Source: Larimichthys crocea
Taxonomy: Eukaryota > Chordata > Actinopteri > Sciaenidae
Direction: 5' to 3'
Assembly (NCBI RefSeq): GCF_000972845.2
Contig: NC_040027.1
Location: 11,523,760-11,587,759, forward strand
Length of the DNA: 64,000 bases
The notes under the pieces are model-generated. The model was not told the origin of the DNA, made no database searches, and was given only the letters and a program-made list of their open reading frames with translations. Position 1 is the first letter of the stretch. Every line of letters begins with the position of its first letter. This document shows positions 45,180 to 56,544 of this stretch, piece by piece. The position numbers and the translations under genes are program-made.

Positions 45180-45335
45180 GACCAGCAGCCTCAAAACTCA
45201 TTAATATTAAATTTACAATGTTATAAAAGAGAAGAAAAACACCAAATCCTCACATTCGAAGAAGATGAAACCACTGAACGTTTGACATTGTTGCATTATG
45301 AATGAATTAAATAATTAATTGGTTATAAATCTGAC
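45180..45335 (+). repeat. interspersed repeat, family A copy 3
   Basis: AAACACCAAATCCTCACATT followed by CGAAGAAGATGAAACCACTG, AACGTTTGACATTGTTGC and AAATAATTAATTGGTTAT. Same orientation and order as 15770-15945. Confidence 0.6.
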
Positions 45336-45339
45336 ACAA

Positions 45340-46000
45340 ATATTCAAACATGACACGTATTAGTGTTGATAAATGTCTACACTGTTCTCAGTGTGTGATC
45401 TCTACACATGGACAAATGTATGGCTGACTTCAGAACAACAGATCAAAGACTGCTACACCGAATGGAACATGCATGATGGAGAAGTTACACAGAGGTATCA
45501 CTTCCTGCCGTAGGTAAAGAAAAAAGATTGATTGATTAGTTCCCCTCTCGTGAACACTCCACCCAACACTCGATGTGTGTCAGACGAATTGATCTCAAGA
45601 AGAGAGACCGAAAGTGGTCACTCACCCACACACACTCTCACACTGATGGATGAGCTCTGTGATGCAGCTGAGGAGGACATATGTTTAAGAGTTGGCTACA
45701 GATTATTAATGATAATTTCCTGCCGCCCTCTAGTTACTGCAATCAGTTGCATTCATCAGGGAGACACTTTGTCTCTCTCCTCTCCATCCCCGACGTCCTG
45801 TTCATCTCACACTGGATCTCTGCGTCTCATTTGTATGTCAGTCAGCGTCAGAAGCTCGGCCGCTACTTCTCTCGGCTCTCCGGCTCGATGTTAATATGCG
45901 TTTTGTTATCTGTTTGGTTATTTCTCAGCATTTTAAAACACTGTGACAATCCCTCGGCTTCATTCACCTGGCAGGCCTCCAATACTTTGACTGTGATGTG
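45340..46000. other. gene-free interval
   Basis: Two long overlapping + frames (120 and 209 codons, 45532-46310) cross this interval, but the longer one ends in GT-array translation and neither contains a recognised motif. Confidence 0.4.
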
Positions 46001-46004
46001 TGTA

Positions 46005-46033
46005 TGTGTGTGTGTGTGTGCGTGTGTGTGTGC
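46005..46033. repeat. (TG)n microsatellite
   Basis: GT array with one CGTG interruption. Confidence 0.93.
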
Positions 46034-46212
46034 TACTGCGCCTTTGCCAGTTCCTGTGTTAAGGGAGGTATCACATCTGACAGTTTCTTTTTCCTCCTTT
46101 CATTTGTATCCCATCATTCATTCTGTGTGTGTGTTAAAGGAGGCGGTAAAGACTCCTCCAGCAGTTCGATCCACAGATCCACTATCCTCTGCCTACCATC
46201 TGACCAGCTGGG

Positions 46213-46236
46213 GTGTGTGTGTGTGTGTGTGTGTGC

Positions 46237-46276
<40 letters not shown>
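46213..46276. repeat. (GT)n microsatellite, one interruption
   Basis: About 64 bp, broken by GCACAT. It faces a 62-bp CA array 116 bp to the right, so the two could pair as a long stem. Confidence 0.97.
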
Positions 46277-46277
<1 letters not shown>

Positions 46278-46390
46278 GGACGCCAGGCAAAGGAAAATCA
46301 ATGGTATTAATTTGCGGAGGCAGTGGTGTGAGCTGAGGCAATCTGCTGCACACTGGGAGCCACGCTTTGCTCTGATTTACCGGGCATGCG

Positions 46391-46392
<2 letters not shown>

Positions 46393-46454
<62 letters not shown>
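46393..46454. repeat. (CA)n microsatellite
   Basis: About 31 perfect units. Confidence 0.97.
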
Positions 46455-46459
<5 letters not shown>

Positions 46460-46605
46460 CCTAGCCCACCCTCCTCTCCAATTCCACCTCCCCAAATCGC
46501 ACCTTCCCTCCTCTTTTCTCCTCTTTGGTTTGCATTCAGAGACAATATCAGTTTACAGTTTATGAGGCACACTGGAATGTCATGCTTCAGTCGCTCCCTG
46601 CCTCC

Positions 46606-46624
46606 CTCTCTCTCTCTCTCTCTC

Positions 46625-46671
<47 letters not shown>

Positions 46672-46673
46672 GT
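46606..46673. repeat. (CT)n microsatellite
   Basis: About 68 bp with two GT interruptions, ending in CCCTCAG like a splice acceptor. A 35-nt segment before CAG|GTAATT (46706-46709) follows, but CT arrays produce such acceptors trivially. Confidence 0.96.
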
Positions 46674-46810
46674 AACTCCCTTACTCGCTCTCTTTATCGT
46701 GGTCCAGGTAATTAAAAGGCAGGCTGCTCCATGGTGGCAGGAGGGAGGAGAGGACTGCAGGGAAGGGCAGGGTAGAGTCACCACCACACATTACCTCTGC
46801 CAGCATGCAC

Positions 46811-46839
46811 ACACATACACACACACACACACACACACT
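46811..46839. repeat. (CA)n microsatellite
   Basis: About 14 units with one interruption. Confidence 0.93.
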
Positions 46840-46844
46840 ATATT

Positions 46845-47775
46845 ACTATACACCCTCTGTCTTACTCTCCAACATGAAGCACATTGTCACAGATGGAGAA
46901 GGTTATGTGGATTTGCAGCAGTGCTGGTGAAAGATTAGTCCACACTAACTGGTCTGCAATTAGCAAAACCCTCATTTTCCTTCAAAGCGAATAAGTTATG
47001 TCTCATAACGGTTTTATTTCACAATTTATAAACTGGAGTAGATGCACCAGCGCACCATGCTTAATGAGAGAATGACTCAAGCTTGACTCAAAGCACTTCC
47101 TGTGACTAGTGACCCTCACACTCCAACATACCATACACACATCAAATGGCTGGGCGTTTAGAGCTGCAGCACACTTGAGTTTGTAGATTTCCATCCATCT
47201 CATGTGTTTCTCTGCTCGAGCTCATTTTTTTGTGCTTAAAGTTGTCATAGCAGAGGGAGTACTGGTAAACTAATATGATGCTCTGTGTAGGGAAATTAAT
47301 TAACACTAAACATTTACTGAGTAGCACTGGTTGCCAAAGCCACAGACAGGATGCAGGCGTTACCTGAACCCTGATGAGTCAGACTAGTTTACTTCAGGCT
47401 GGGCCCTTTGTCCTCTGCTGTGTCATCAACTGTGCACTAACACCTCACAGCGTGACATTTGTTTCACTTAATTTCCGTCTAGACAAAAGGAGTTTCTCGT
47501 CACCCTGCAGCATGCTAAGATTTCTGGCATTGGTCCACCTTCCAAACAAGCTCATATTACTTACGATCCACCTTTCTTGGAATAGTCAAAATGAGGTTTA
47601 CGATCTAACAAGACTAAAACTGCAATGAGACGAAATGTAATTGTGTGGCCAAAAGCAGGAGCGTCAGTATCCAGCAGGTTGCAAACATAAACTGCAGACG
47701 TTAGTCTAAATAACAACAGTGTTCTGATCCTTTATCAGACACGTCATGATGGAGATGTTATAGGACAAGAAACTA
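46845..47775. other. gene-free interval
   Basis: Unique-looking; nothing recognised. Confidence 0.45.
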
Positions 47776-47777
47776 GG

Positions 47778-47799
47778 ATTTCCTGAATGAGAGGTCAGT
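47778..47799. repeat. 22-bp string shared with 42225-42246
   Basis: Second copy of the shared string; here followed by CTCACTATCTC and GGCTAGACTTTGGAGAGC. Confidence 0.7.
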
Positions 47800-47871
47800 C
47801 TCACTATCTCTCTCACACCGGCTAGACTTTGGAGAGCTTTGCATTTTTGTGTCAAAGTTCAAACTGATTGA

Positions 47872-47872
47872 A

Positions 47873-47960
<88 letters not shown>
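47872..47960. repeat. (AAAG)n tetranucleotide microsatellite
   Basis: About 22 units with no interruption over 89 bp. Such a long perfect tetranucleotide array is expected to be highly polymorphic. The reading frame across it (Lys/Glu/Arg) is an artefact. Confidence 0.98.
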
Positions 47961-48237
47961 CAGTTGGGTCAATTCATCACAAGAAGCAGGTGTGTTGTCT
48001 CCAAATAGAAATGATAACCATAAAAGTCTAAAGCCACACTAGTAGGTGCTTTAAGCAGAATTCTCTAAGACTTAACTGTAAGTTAAGATACCAATACATA
48101 TGATATTAAAACATAACTGGATCATACATTAATGTCAACATATCCCTCATGCCTACAGTGGTGGCCTCGCCATACAGCACAGTCAGTTCAGTAATGTATT
48201 GGCCACATGTCCAGTTATTTTCTGTAAATGAATATAG

Positions 48238-48270
48238 AAATAATAAATAATAATAATAATGATAATAAAA
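48238..48270. repeat. (AAT)n repeat, imperfect
   Basis: About ten AAT/AATA units with one GAT interruption. Confidence 0.9.
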
Positions 48271-48274
48271 AAGT

Positions 48275-49465
48275 TCACACTGTTTCCTTGTCCTGTCTGC
48301 GTGTCAGGAGGTATCTCAGTCTGTGTCGAGCTCTGTCTCTGCCTCTAAACTCGAACACAGCCACCTGCCATTATCATGTTTTATGAGTTATTAACAGCCT
48401 GCATCATACACATATTTGTCATCGTGACAACTAAACCTGCATTTAATGAACTCAGAGGGACATTTTTCATATTATTATGATGTCTGATGATCTCAGTGAT
48501 GGTTTCGATGAATATGTCTATCATTTAATATAGAGGCGAACATTAGGGCAGCGCTATGCCTGCATTACACACAGCTATTTATTATGGCAGTTAGGAAGCA
48601 TTTCCAGCTTAGTGGTGGATGTTTTGGTACATTTACAAACTAAATGAGCTGCCAGTCTCTATTATAGCATCAGCGTTTCTCCTGGGATTTTTATTCGTGT
48701 GCGCTGGTTGTGATAAAGCCTCTTTGTCACAGTTATGAGATTAAACTCACACACATATGTGCAGTTATGAGATTTGAATATAACACAAAAACAGCCGCAG
48801 TGCTCTCTCTCTCGATCTCTCTTCGTGTGTCCAGCATCACATCAGACATGACTAATCCACTGTAGAGCGCCTTAATCCAATCAGACCTGTTGTCTGCTGC
48901 ACCGACACACAGAGGGCCACGGCTCTGACGATGTTAAACATGTGCACACAGCATACACACACATTTTCACACAAAACATAGCAACACAATGATATGTTAC
49001 ACATAAAACCTGAAGTATAAATATGTTTTATTGTGCCTGATCTTATTTTGTATTTGTACGCTTTGTCAGTTATGTTCACATTCACTCTCCAAGTTTTTAT
49101 TCTTGAGATATGGGGATATGGCGACCTTGCCAGAGTGTCCGGAGTGGAAGAAAAAGAGTGGTCGTTAATCATTTTATTTTGAGGTCAAAACCAAAAGTAA
49201 GTGCGCCTGAAATATAAAGAGGGGTGCACCAGTTTGATGTATCTCAGGTATCTGCTCAGTAAACACCCAAGTTAGCCAAGCAGATTTGGATTTACAGTTT
49301 ATAACCAACCTATGACCTTTTATACTGCACACACTTGCTTTGTCTGTGCAATAACGTGTTATTAAGGCTGTGTCTTGGTTCTTCTGCCTCTAAATAAAGT
49401 CACCTGATTGGTCATTTCTTGCTATTTTGGATGTGTACATGGAGAATTGTCATCATTAAGTCATG
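48275..49465. other. gene-free interval
   Basis: Unique-looking, AT-rich. Nothing recognised. Confidence 0.45.
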
Positions 49466-49469
49466 AAAA

Positions 49470-49628
49470 GCTATCAGTGCTTGAATGGTTAAGGTGCATA
49501 CCACATCCTTGGAGCATCTCCGGTTGCATATCATTCCCGTCATTTTCTGTCTGTATGTTCCTGGCTGTACCTCTTCTATTATCCGTCCATTAAATGAACA
49601 AAAATAAATCTCTTAAAAAGCAACAAAA
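49470..49628 (+). mobile_element. decayed tRNA-derived SINE
   Basis: The left part GCTTGAATGGTTAAGGTGCA then TACCACATCCTTGGAG resembles the tRNA-like head of a common percomorph SINE (TGGTTAAAGCGCATGCCACA...). Then come TTGCATATCATTCCCGTC (recalled form TGCATGTCATTCCCC), TTTTCTGTCTGTATGTTCC, ATTATCCGTCCATTAAATG and an A-rich end AAAATAAATCTCTTAAAAAG. The B box is damaged (CCGGTTGCAT where GGTTCGA is expected), suggesting an internal deletion, so it is very likely transcriptionally dead. No clear target duplication. Confidence 0.5.
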
Positions 49629-49634
49629 ACAAGA

Positions 49635-50715
49635 CCTCAGTTAAACAGAAGTAGCCTGCCAAAATCGGCCATACAGGAATACACTGATCCACTAATAAGG
49701 CTTGGCATTAACTGCATATTCTCATTTACTGACTTTACGATGTTGCTGATTTACAAAATTCTGTTTTATAAATGAATGATTTAATCAGATTGTAATTAAA
49801 AACTAACAAAATAAGTTTGTTAAGACAACTGATTTTATAAATGATTTTCAGCCAGATGTCTGACTATTGTTTTAAATAATGTTACCATGTGGGTATTTGT
49901 GGCGGATCAATATCTGGAAAAAATCTTTCTTTTTAACTTGGAGATGGTGAATTTCATCCGTATCAGTGAAGCATATCATCCCTTTTTGTGGCTGCTGGCA
50001 TCCTGCTGCTCATCATGACTGACATGCCTGGTTTCACACAGTTCTTTTTAATTGACTTTGGCTTCTGCTTTTAAATAACATAAACAACGTAAAGCTGCCA
50101 GGTGGCTGTTGTGTGGCGCTGAGTTATTACTCCCACACTTTCATTTTATCTCTCAAGAGTCCTTTTTTTTTATTTATTGTGATTCATAGCTCAACAGCGT
50201 CATCTTTGCTGTACCATCTCACTTCTGTCACTCTGTCTTTTCTTCCAGCCAACAAAAACACACACACACAGATTTCACCCTGCTGTCACACACACTCTAT
50301 GTGGTAATACTGAGGAGGAAAACTTTGAGAGCGATGATTTTAGCTGTGTTGACTCGTCATTGACTATTTGCTGTTGTTTGTGGGGGATGCAGTTGCTGAT
50401 GACTGATGTCGTGTTACAGCTCCTCTCTCAGTCATCTCAGCCAAGGAGGAAAAGAATATTTTCTCCAGTCTGCTTTCATCTCAGAGACCTCAGACTCTTG
50501 GCTGTTATTGAATAGCTGAGGAGTCATTTTCTAGTCCTCGTGTCGGGAAGAAGAAACTCACAAAACAAATGGTCCAATTCTACTTTAACAGGCCCATTCA
50601 TATTGTAATAGAGGGCTGGAACAAAGAAAAGAGCGAGCCGGGACATTAGGAATGGCACAGTCAGCCTTACTCACTGTGTTTGACTCGGTGTGAATATGTG
50701 TGTGTGGGAGAGAGG
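49635..50715. other. gene-free interval
   Basis: Unique-looking, AT-rich to about 50100. Nothing recognised. Confidence 0.45.
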
Positions 50716-50718
50716 GAC

Positions 50719-50720
<2 letters not shown>

Positions 50721-50750
<30 letters not shown>
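50721..50750. repeat. (GA)n microsatellite
   Basis: About 15 units. Confidence 0.95.
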
Positions 50751-50751
<1 letters not shown>

Positions 50752-50868
50752 TTTTTCTCTTTAATTCTCTCTGTTGGAGATGTACTACCTCAGGGATATT
50801 CTGCCATCTGATCCATTTTAGTAGTGTGGCAAACAGCCAGGGCATCTTTTCAATTACAGAGAAATGGA

Positions 50869-50870
<2 letters not shown>

Positions 50871-50912
<42 letters not shown>
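50871..50912. repeat. (GT)n microsatellite
   Basis: About 20 perfect units. Confidence 0.97.
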
Positions 50913-50914
<2 letters not shown>

Positions 50915-51303
50915 ATGCGAGTGTGTTTGCATGGGTCTCTCAGTACAGAGGGAAAGACAAAGACACAGCAAAGCATGGACAGAGAGAAAACGGAAAGAAA
51001 AAAACAAAACAGAAATTTTGTGCAGAAGAGCAAAGGTGAAAGCCAAAAGGGGGCCTGTATTTCTTCATTGCTGGCTTGGGACTCGTCAGGAGGGAAGAGA
51101 CCAAGAACAAAATGAGAGGAGAAGTGGGATTGAAGAGTGAGAGAGCTGGAATAAGAGGGCTTTGCTGCGGTGGGAGAAAAATACTGCTCCCCCTCTGTCT
51201 TTAAGCCAAGCAATAATTTAAAGCCTCGGCCCTCTGAAGCCTTGGATCCACACTGACTGGTCATCTTAAATCAAATCAGGGCACTGGGCTGGCTGCTCAG
51301 TTT

Positions 51304-51328
51304 TGTGTGTGTGTGTGTGTGTGTGTGT
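51304..51328. repeat. (GT)n microsatellite
   Basis: About 12 units. Confidence 0.93.
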
Positions 51329-51329
51329 C

Positions 51330-52215
51330 GGTCCATACACGCACATGCAGACAGCCCCTGGTCTACTCTGAATTATTGACGGTGGAGAATAATTGATTGG
51401 TTCACCTTCAGGCCTATCAGCCTCCGTCTGAGTGCACCACCTCATATCAGCATGCCTCCTCCTGTTTTACTCTCACTCCCTCACACTCTTGCTTTGCTTC
51501 CCCCCCCTTTCCTTTCTCTTTCTCCTACTGCTATTTATTTTTTTCTTAAAGCTTTCACCCAACAATAAAAAAAACCCCAAACATATTTTCTCATTTAGTA
51601 TTTGTGGCACTGAGCCACACACACACAAAAAAAGTTTTGTTGTTATTTTCTTAGGTTTTGGGATATCAGCCAATGAAACTGTGCACTGTTGTGCCAAAAC
51701 ATGCAGATTAATTCACTTTGTTTTGAGATTAGACAGATTTTCATCTGAAAAACCCTGTAGCAATGTGTCTTTCCAAAAAAAAATCCTGGTTACTTAGAAG
51801 AGTTCACAGACGCCACAGTCAACAGTTTTCTGCAGGAGAAATGGTGCACAGCAGGTGAATATAGAAATAAGTTTTTATTATAATTTGTCTTATCTAACCT
51901 TTGAGTCCTCCCTCAATGTTGCACACCATTTTCTTCTTTTTACTTGTCGCCCCCTCTGTCACTCCTCCCAGGTGCAGTGTCAGCCCTGGCCATGACACGC
52001 TGTGCAGCATGTGATCAGTCATGGATAGCTATAGTGCACCGGGACATGCATCCAATCAATAACATGAATCTGCAGGCAGGCAGACGGCCATGACATACAG
52101 CCGCCGCCCCTGACATACATGCACATACACTAATACACACACATGCGAGCAGAGGTGCACACGCACACATGCTGGGCTGACGTACAGCCCCGCTGCTTTG
52201 ACAGGGCGGAGATGA
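51330..52215. other. gene-free interval
   Basis: T-rich and A-rich runs at 51530-51580. Nothing recognised. Confidence 0.45.
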
Positions 52216-52220
52216 GGTGA

Positions 52221-52256
52221 GGATGGATGGATAGATAGATGAATGGATGGATAGGG
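52221..52256. repeat. (GATG/GATA)n short tetranucleotide tract
   Basis: About nine GGAT/AGAT units, imperfect. Confidence 0.85.
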
Positions 52257-52357
52257 AGGATGAGATGAAGGTAATGGAGAGAGGTGAATGGTGCAGATGC
52301 TGTTGCTGGATCACTGTCAGCGACGGTGGAGTCTGGCACTCTCTATCCTGTTTTTAG

Positions 52358-52396
52358 GCCTCACTGCGAGCTGGACTGTTTATGATAAGTCTCCAG
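52358..52396 (+). other. candidate 39-nt cassette exon
   Basis: Acceptor CTCTCTATCCTGTTTTTAG (52339-52357) and donor CAG|GTATGG (52397) are both good. The 39 nt (13 codons) are open in the zero frame (ASLRAGLFMISLQ), so inclusion or skipping would keep the frame; a second frame (LTASWTVYDKSP) is also open. A short symmetrical exon with strong splice sites resembles an alternatively used cassette, but there is no transcript evidence. Confidence 0.25.
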
Positions 52397-52699
52397 GTAT
52401 GGATTTTTACATCCTCCATAACTCTAAAGGCTATACAGGATGGGGCAGCCTGGCCGGGTCTTACAATTTAAAACCCAACAAAATATAGAGCTCAATTACC
52501 AGCTTACTGTGCAAATCTTCTAGTCACAGAACGCTCCCTGCATCTCCTGGGTTGCTTGGGCTCCTTTTTCAAAGCAGCTATGAAGCATCTCGTTCCCCCT
52601 CTACAGCATAAATGCCAACATGGCAGACTATAATAGCCTCGATTGAAAGCACAGTGTGACACAGACGCCATATAACTGTGCACTGTATCAACAACCGCA

Positions 52700-52800
52700 T
52701 AGCCTGCTCTCTCTTATTATTGAAAATTCAATAATATTCTTATAGGCGGCATGCAGTTCAAGTAATATTTATGCTTATTACGCAGACCCACACTTCCATT
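52700..52800. promoter_or_regulatory. AT-rich palindrome in candidate conserved block
   Basis: TATTATTGAA (52715-52724) and TTCAATAATA (52727-52736) form a perfect inverted repeat with a 2-bp centre. It is followed by CAAGTAATATTTATGCTTAT. Such AT-rich, motif-dense, low-complexity-free DNA is typical of developmental enhancers; conservation unknown. Confidence 0.22.
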
Positions 52801-53880
52801 TGAAACTGTTGAAACTCCCGAAGCTCACAAGTGATATTGTATCACAGCACAAACTGCACATTCTGATTCAGCATTATTTCAGCTACAAAGACGCCTCCAC
52901 AAATCCCCTACTGGCAATCCTCAATTCTCTTTTCTTATGTTAGTGTAAACAGCTCCGCACCTGCCGCTTGTTGTATCCATATCAGGGCTGTGCTGGTGGG
53001 ACGCATGCATGCAGTACGCGGGGTGTGTTATGCAAATGTGGGAACCTGGATCAGACCAATGGGAGAGTTAGGATAGTGTAATCCTCTCTCCTGTACACTT
53101 CATTATCATATTCTCACCACAACAGTAGAGGCCTCGTCCTGTCTAATAATCCCTCCGACTCGAGCCATCTCAGACAGAGAGAGACAGAGGGAAGCATCTC
53201 CTCACCCGCTGCTTTCTCCTCTGAATGTGCTGACTCCATCAGAATACCTCGCCGCCAAAAGAGGAGTCAATTAACCTGCATGCGTCTCCGCTCACTCCCT
53301 TGTGTGTTTGTGAGGCTGCATATCAGAGCTGGTGTGTGTGTGTGTGTGCATCGGTGTATTTGAATGACAGAATGGCGCCTTAGCTCGGTCAGCTCACACA
53401 AAACTTCGTCCCTTCCATCTTAACTAGGATAATTAATCATTAAAATGTGTTTCTACAGTGTGTGTTTGTTTCGTGAGTCCCGCTGCTGACATGCTTTGCT
53501 TTTACTGTCACACACTGCCAGGAGAACACGACTTCTCTGTGGGATGGAATTATTAGACGGCCCTCAGTCTCAGCTTGGCGTCTCCACGTCTTAACTGTGA
53601 CAATATGGAGAGGACGGGTAATAGAGACAGACAGAGCGAGAGATGGAGAGACTACAGTACGTGCCACCAGAGGTAATTAGCAGAGCAGCTGTTTGAGAGG
53701 GGGAAACTATAGGCGTGACTCTGCAGGAAGGAGCTGGGGGAATAATTAGGCAGTAACACCCGTCAAGCTTTCACAAAGAGGGGATGTGTTACTCTGCTCG
53801 TGCTCTCCAGACCTCCACGCACGGCCCAACACCTACTGACACACTGCAAACCCTTCCAGTTAGATGGAACGTGCTGTCAC
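52800..53880. other. gene-free interval with isolated motifs
   Basis: A POU octamer ATGCAAAT lies at 53030-53037, shortly before a CCAATGG string. A unique block at 53245-53295 (CCGCCAAAAGAGGAGTCAAT) is free of low complexity. No gene. Confidence 0.4.
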
Positions 53881-53887
53881 ATGTGGA

Positions 53888-53911
53888 TGTGTGTGTGTGT
53901 GTGTGTGTGTG
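53888..53911. repeat. (GT)n microsatellite
   Basis: About 11 units. Confidence 0.93.
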
Positions 53912-54040
53912 AGATGTATCTGCTCCATGGGCCATATTTAGAGCATGTTAATTGGGTATTGATTGCAGAGCAGTCAGTGATGATGTATGACAATTTCAGG
54001 TGTGTCTACTGTCAGTGGAGTGCATGTTATGTATGCATAT

Positions 54041-54064
54041 CTGTGTGTGTGTGTGTGTGTGTGT
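54041..54064. repeat. (TG)n microsatellite
   Basis: About 12 units. Confidence 0.93.
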
Positions 54065-54404
54065 TACTCATTTTGTCAATAACCACACACCATATTCAAT
54101 CAAACCTCCTCAGCGGAAAACATTCTTCTTTTCCCCCCATACCTGGATCAATGCGCTCCAGATTAACCAGGCTGCACAACCTATATATACGAAAACGTTT
54201 TAACACAACAAAGCCGGCGCGTTTTTTGGCAAATTTTCCTATTAGATTGAAAGCAGCAGGAGAATCTGGAATATATTCCTGTATTTGGCTGTGTCTGTTT
54301 TGTTTTTTTACCTGTGGCTGTAGATTGCAGCTTTCATTGAACCACGATCACTGAAACGCCCTCTTAGAGCCTCCCAGCCTGCACCGTGAACCCTCTCCAG
54401 CACC

Positions 54405-54847
54405 ACATGTTTGATTGGGGCACATGTTAACCTGCTGCTCATCGAGCTCTACTGGCTACCTGTAACAGCCCGCATTAAATTCAAACTACAAAGTAGTCTC
54501 CAGTTCTGCACCAACCTACTTGGATGCCCTTATATGTTACCTCATGTCCGTTGCGCTTCTCCAATCAGCCACCCGTTCTTCAATTCAATCCAGACTCTTC
54601 TCATCTGTTGTTCCCCGTTGGTGGGATGCAGTATCAGTTCCTTCCAGATCAGGGGCATCCCTCTCTACCTTTAAGACCCAGCTCTTCAGAGAGTACTTCC
54701 TCTGCTAGCACTATCAAACTGCAACCCTCTAGTACTGTCACAGCACATACTGCTGCACTAACATGTCCTAGTCGCACTTTACCTTGATTTTTTCCCTTTT
54801 TTGTACGTCGCTTTGGATAAAAGCGTCTGCTAAATGAATGAATGAAT
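54405..54847 (+). mobile_element. 5'-truncated L2/CR1-type LINE, 3' end of ORF2 plus tail
   Basis: The remnant keeps the C-terminal end of the reverse-transcriptase protein in two frames. The first contains LLLIELYWLPVTARIKFKLQ, the typical 'L-WLPV-ARI-FK' motif of L2/CR1-group elements. After a frameshift near 54520-54570 the second contains RLFSSVVPRWWDAVSVPSR and SLSTFKTQLFREYF. After the stop comes an untranslated part and the characteristic teleost tail CGCTTTGGATAAAAGCGTC, then TGCTAAATGAATGAATGAAT. There is no polymerase domain, the frame is broken, and the element cannot be active. Where similarity begins on the left is unclear. Confidence 0.8.
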
Positions 54848-54849
54848 TT

Positions 54850-56510
54850 ATTAGATTATTTTTAATGTCTATAAAGTTGCTCTAATTACATCTTTATATT
54901 TTTCATACGCTTGTTACTGGTTGCAAAATGCCTCAGAATCATCTTACACTGAAGAGCTGTATATAAAATAGATCATTATAAATATTTTATAGTTATATTA
55001 TGGAATTTTGAATCGGCTGGCTCTGTCATTGTCACATATCATATGAGCTGAGCTGCTCGTGCAGTAGGTCTATATTCTCCTCCATCTGGATCATCGTATG
55101 ATTTAAATTCAATTGAAACGTGTAGATTTAACACATCATGACATCTTTACAGTTTAATAAGAGTTTGCATTGCGGTGCCCTGTGTAACTCTGGATTGATG
55201 TTCCTCTACAGTCACTCTGCAGTGCAGGGCGTCATCCATGAAGACCTAACTGTACAGCAGCTAATAAAGTTACAGAGGCCATTGTCATCTGTCTCTATAT
55301 ATCCTCTGCTGCAGCAGTAACCTGGTTATGGTGCACCTAACCACAGCCATGTCACATCCCCAGTGTCACATTGACTGCCTCAGAGAAACTCCCTGTCTCT
55401 TCAAAAAACACTTTGAATCTCTCTTTTTCTTTGAGCTGCTGAAGTTATCAAATTAAGACGTCTTTCATGGTGAAGTGAAGATAAGAATATTGCATAGTGA
55501 AATAATATGCAGGCTATGATAGTTGAATGCTGCATATGTGTCACAGATAGTTTGATTTAAGGTTCGTCTCCTTGTTACAAAAGCATAATTCAGAAAGAGG
55601 TGAATTGCTGGTATGGCAGAGAAATACTTTATACAGTGTTACTGAAGTTATAAGAGAGATTTGCTTTCAAAATAAAATACCTATACTTTTTGTGGATAGT
55701 CATTTGTGTTCCTATAGTAGATGCATTGTAAATTACAGCGTTTTGGAGTCCACCTGCTCTCTCAATGTCATTTCCACACTTTGAAAGGAAGATAATAGCA
55801 ATAATCCTGAATGTATATGGATTGGTTTATATGGGAAACAGTGCAGTGTACCCATCATACTGTACATTTATTTTCTGTTTGCTGAGGTTTGCAGTATTCT
55901 CCTATGCTACTAAATCGTCACCTTTCGAAGGCTGTTGAATTGCCTGTGAATTTGCCCTGTTCGTTTAATGGTGCCCATGTGGAGGAGAAGAAAGCTGACA
56001 CACGGCCTTGTCAAGCGATCACAGGTGTATTCGAAGGTGTGTGTGTGAAAGTTTCCAAAACTCCATCTGTCCTGATTGAAGTCGTTTGCTCTTTCTTTTC
56101 GTTAGACTCTTCACAAATTCAATTTTCAGCCTCCTGTCACCATGAAGCTCCAAAGCTTTGTCACACTCAGTCCATCCTCCTCCTCTCTCCCCTCATTCCC
56201 TGTCTGCATTGTGGATAAGTGCCTCTCCATTTCGGCATCCAGTGTAGTCATGAATAGACTCCATGGTGTGTTAGCTCTGTAAGAAAGCCCGTCAACTTTG
56301 TGTCCAATGTGAGTCCCCCTTTTTTTTTTTTACTGTGCTGAAGCATTTAGCAGCTGCTCTCTTTCTCCCCCCTTCTCTCACTCGGAGTGGGTGAGGATGT
56401 GTGTGTATTTCCGCGCCCTAAGCACTCTCTACCTAGAGATTACCCTTCATTTTGCAGTGAGCCACTAGAGGTGCTGACGCAGCTACTTCGTATAAAGACA
56501 CTTTGCATAT
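54850..56510. other. gene-free interval
   Basis: AT-rich and unique-looking; the 109-codon + frame (55889-56218) has no recognisable domain. T run at 56321-56332. Confidence 0.45.
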
Positions 56511-56519
56511 GTATTGACT

Positions 56520-56544
56520 CTGTGTGTGTGTGTGTGTGTGTGTG
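56520..56544. repeat. (TG)n microsatellite
   Basis: About 12 units. Confidence 0.93.

Noticed and set aside
45681..46310. 209-codon + open frame, the longest in the window
   Set aside because: The second half is GT-array translation (Cys-Val) and the first half has no recognisable motif, start context or splice support.
46114..46572. 152-codon minus frame
   Set aside because: Almost entirely Cys-Val and His-Thr dipeptide runs from the facing CA/GT arrays.
46674..46708. 35-nt segment between a CT-array acceptor and CAG|GTAATT
   Set aside because: Any CT array ending in CAG mimics an acceptor; the segment is too short to judge.
53800..54354. 184-codon + open frame
   Set aside because: Runs through two GT arrays and ends shortly before the LINE remnant; composition is not protein-like and I see no family.
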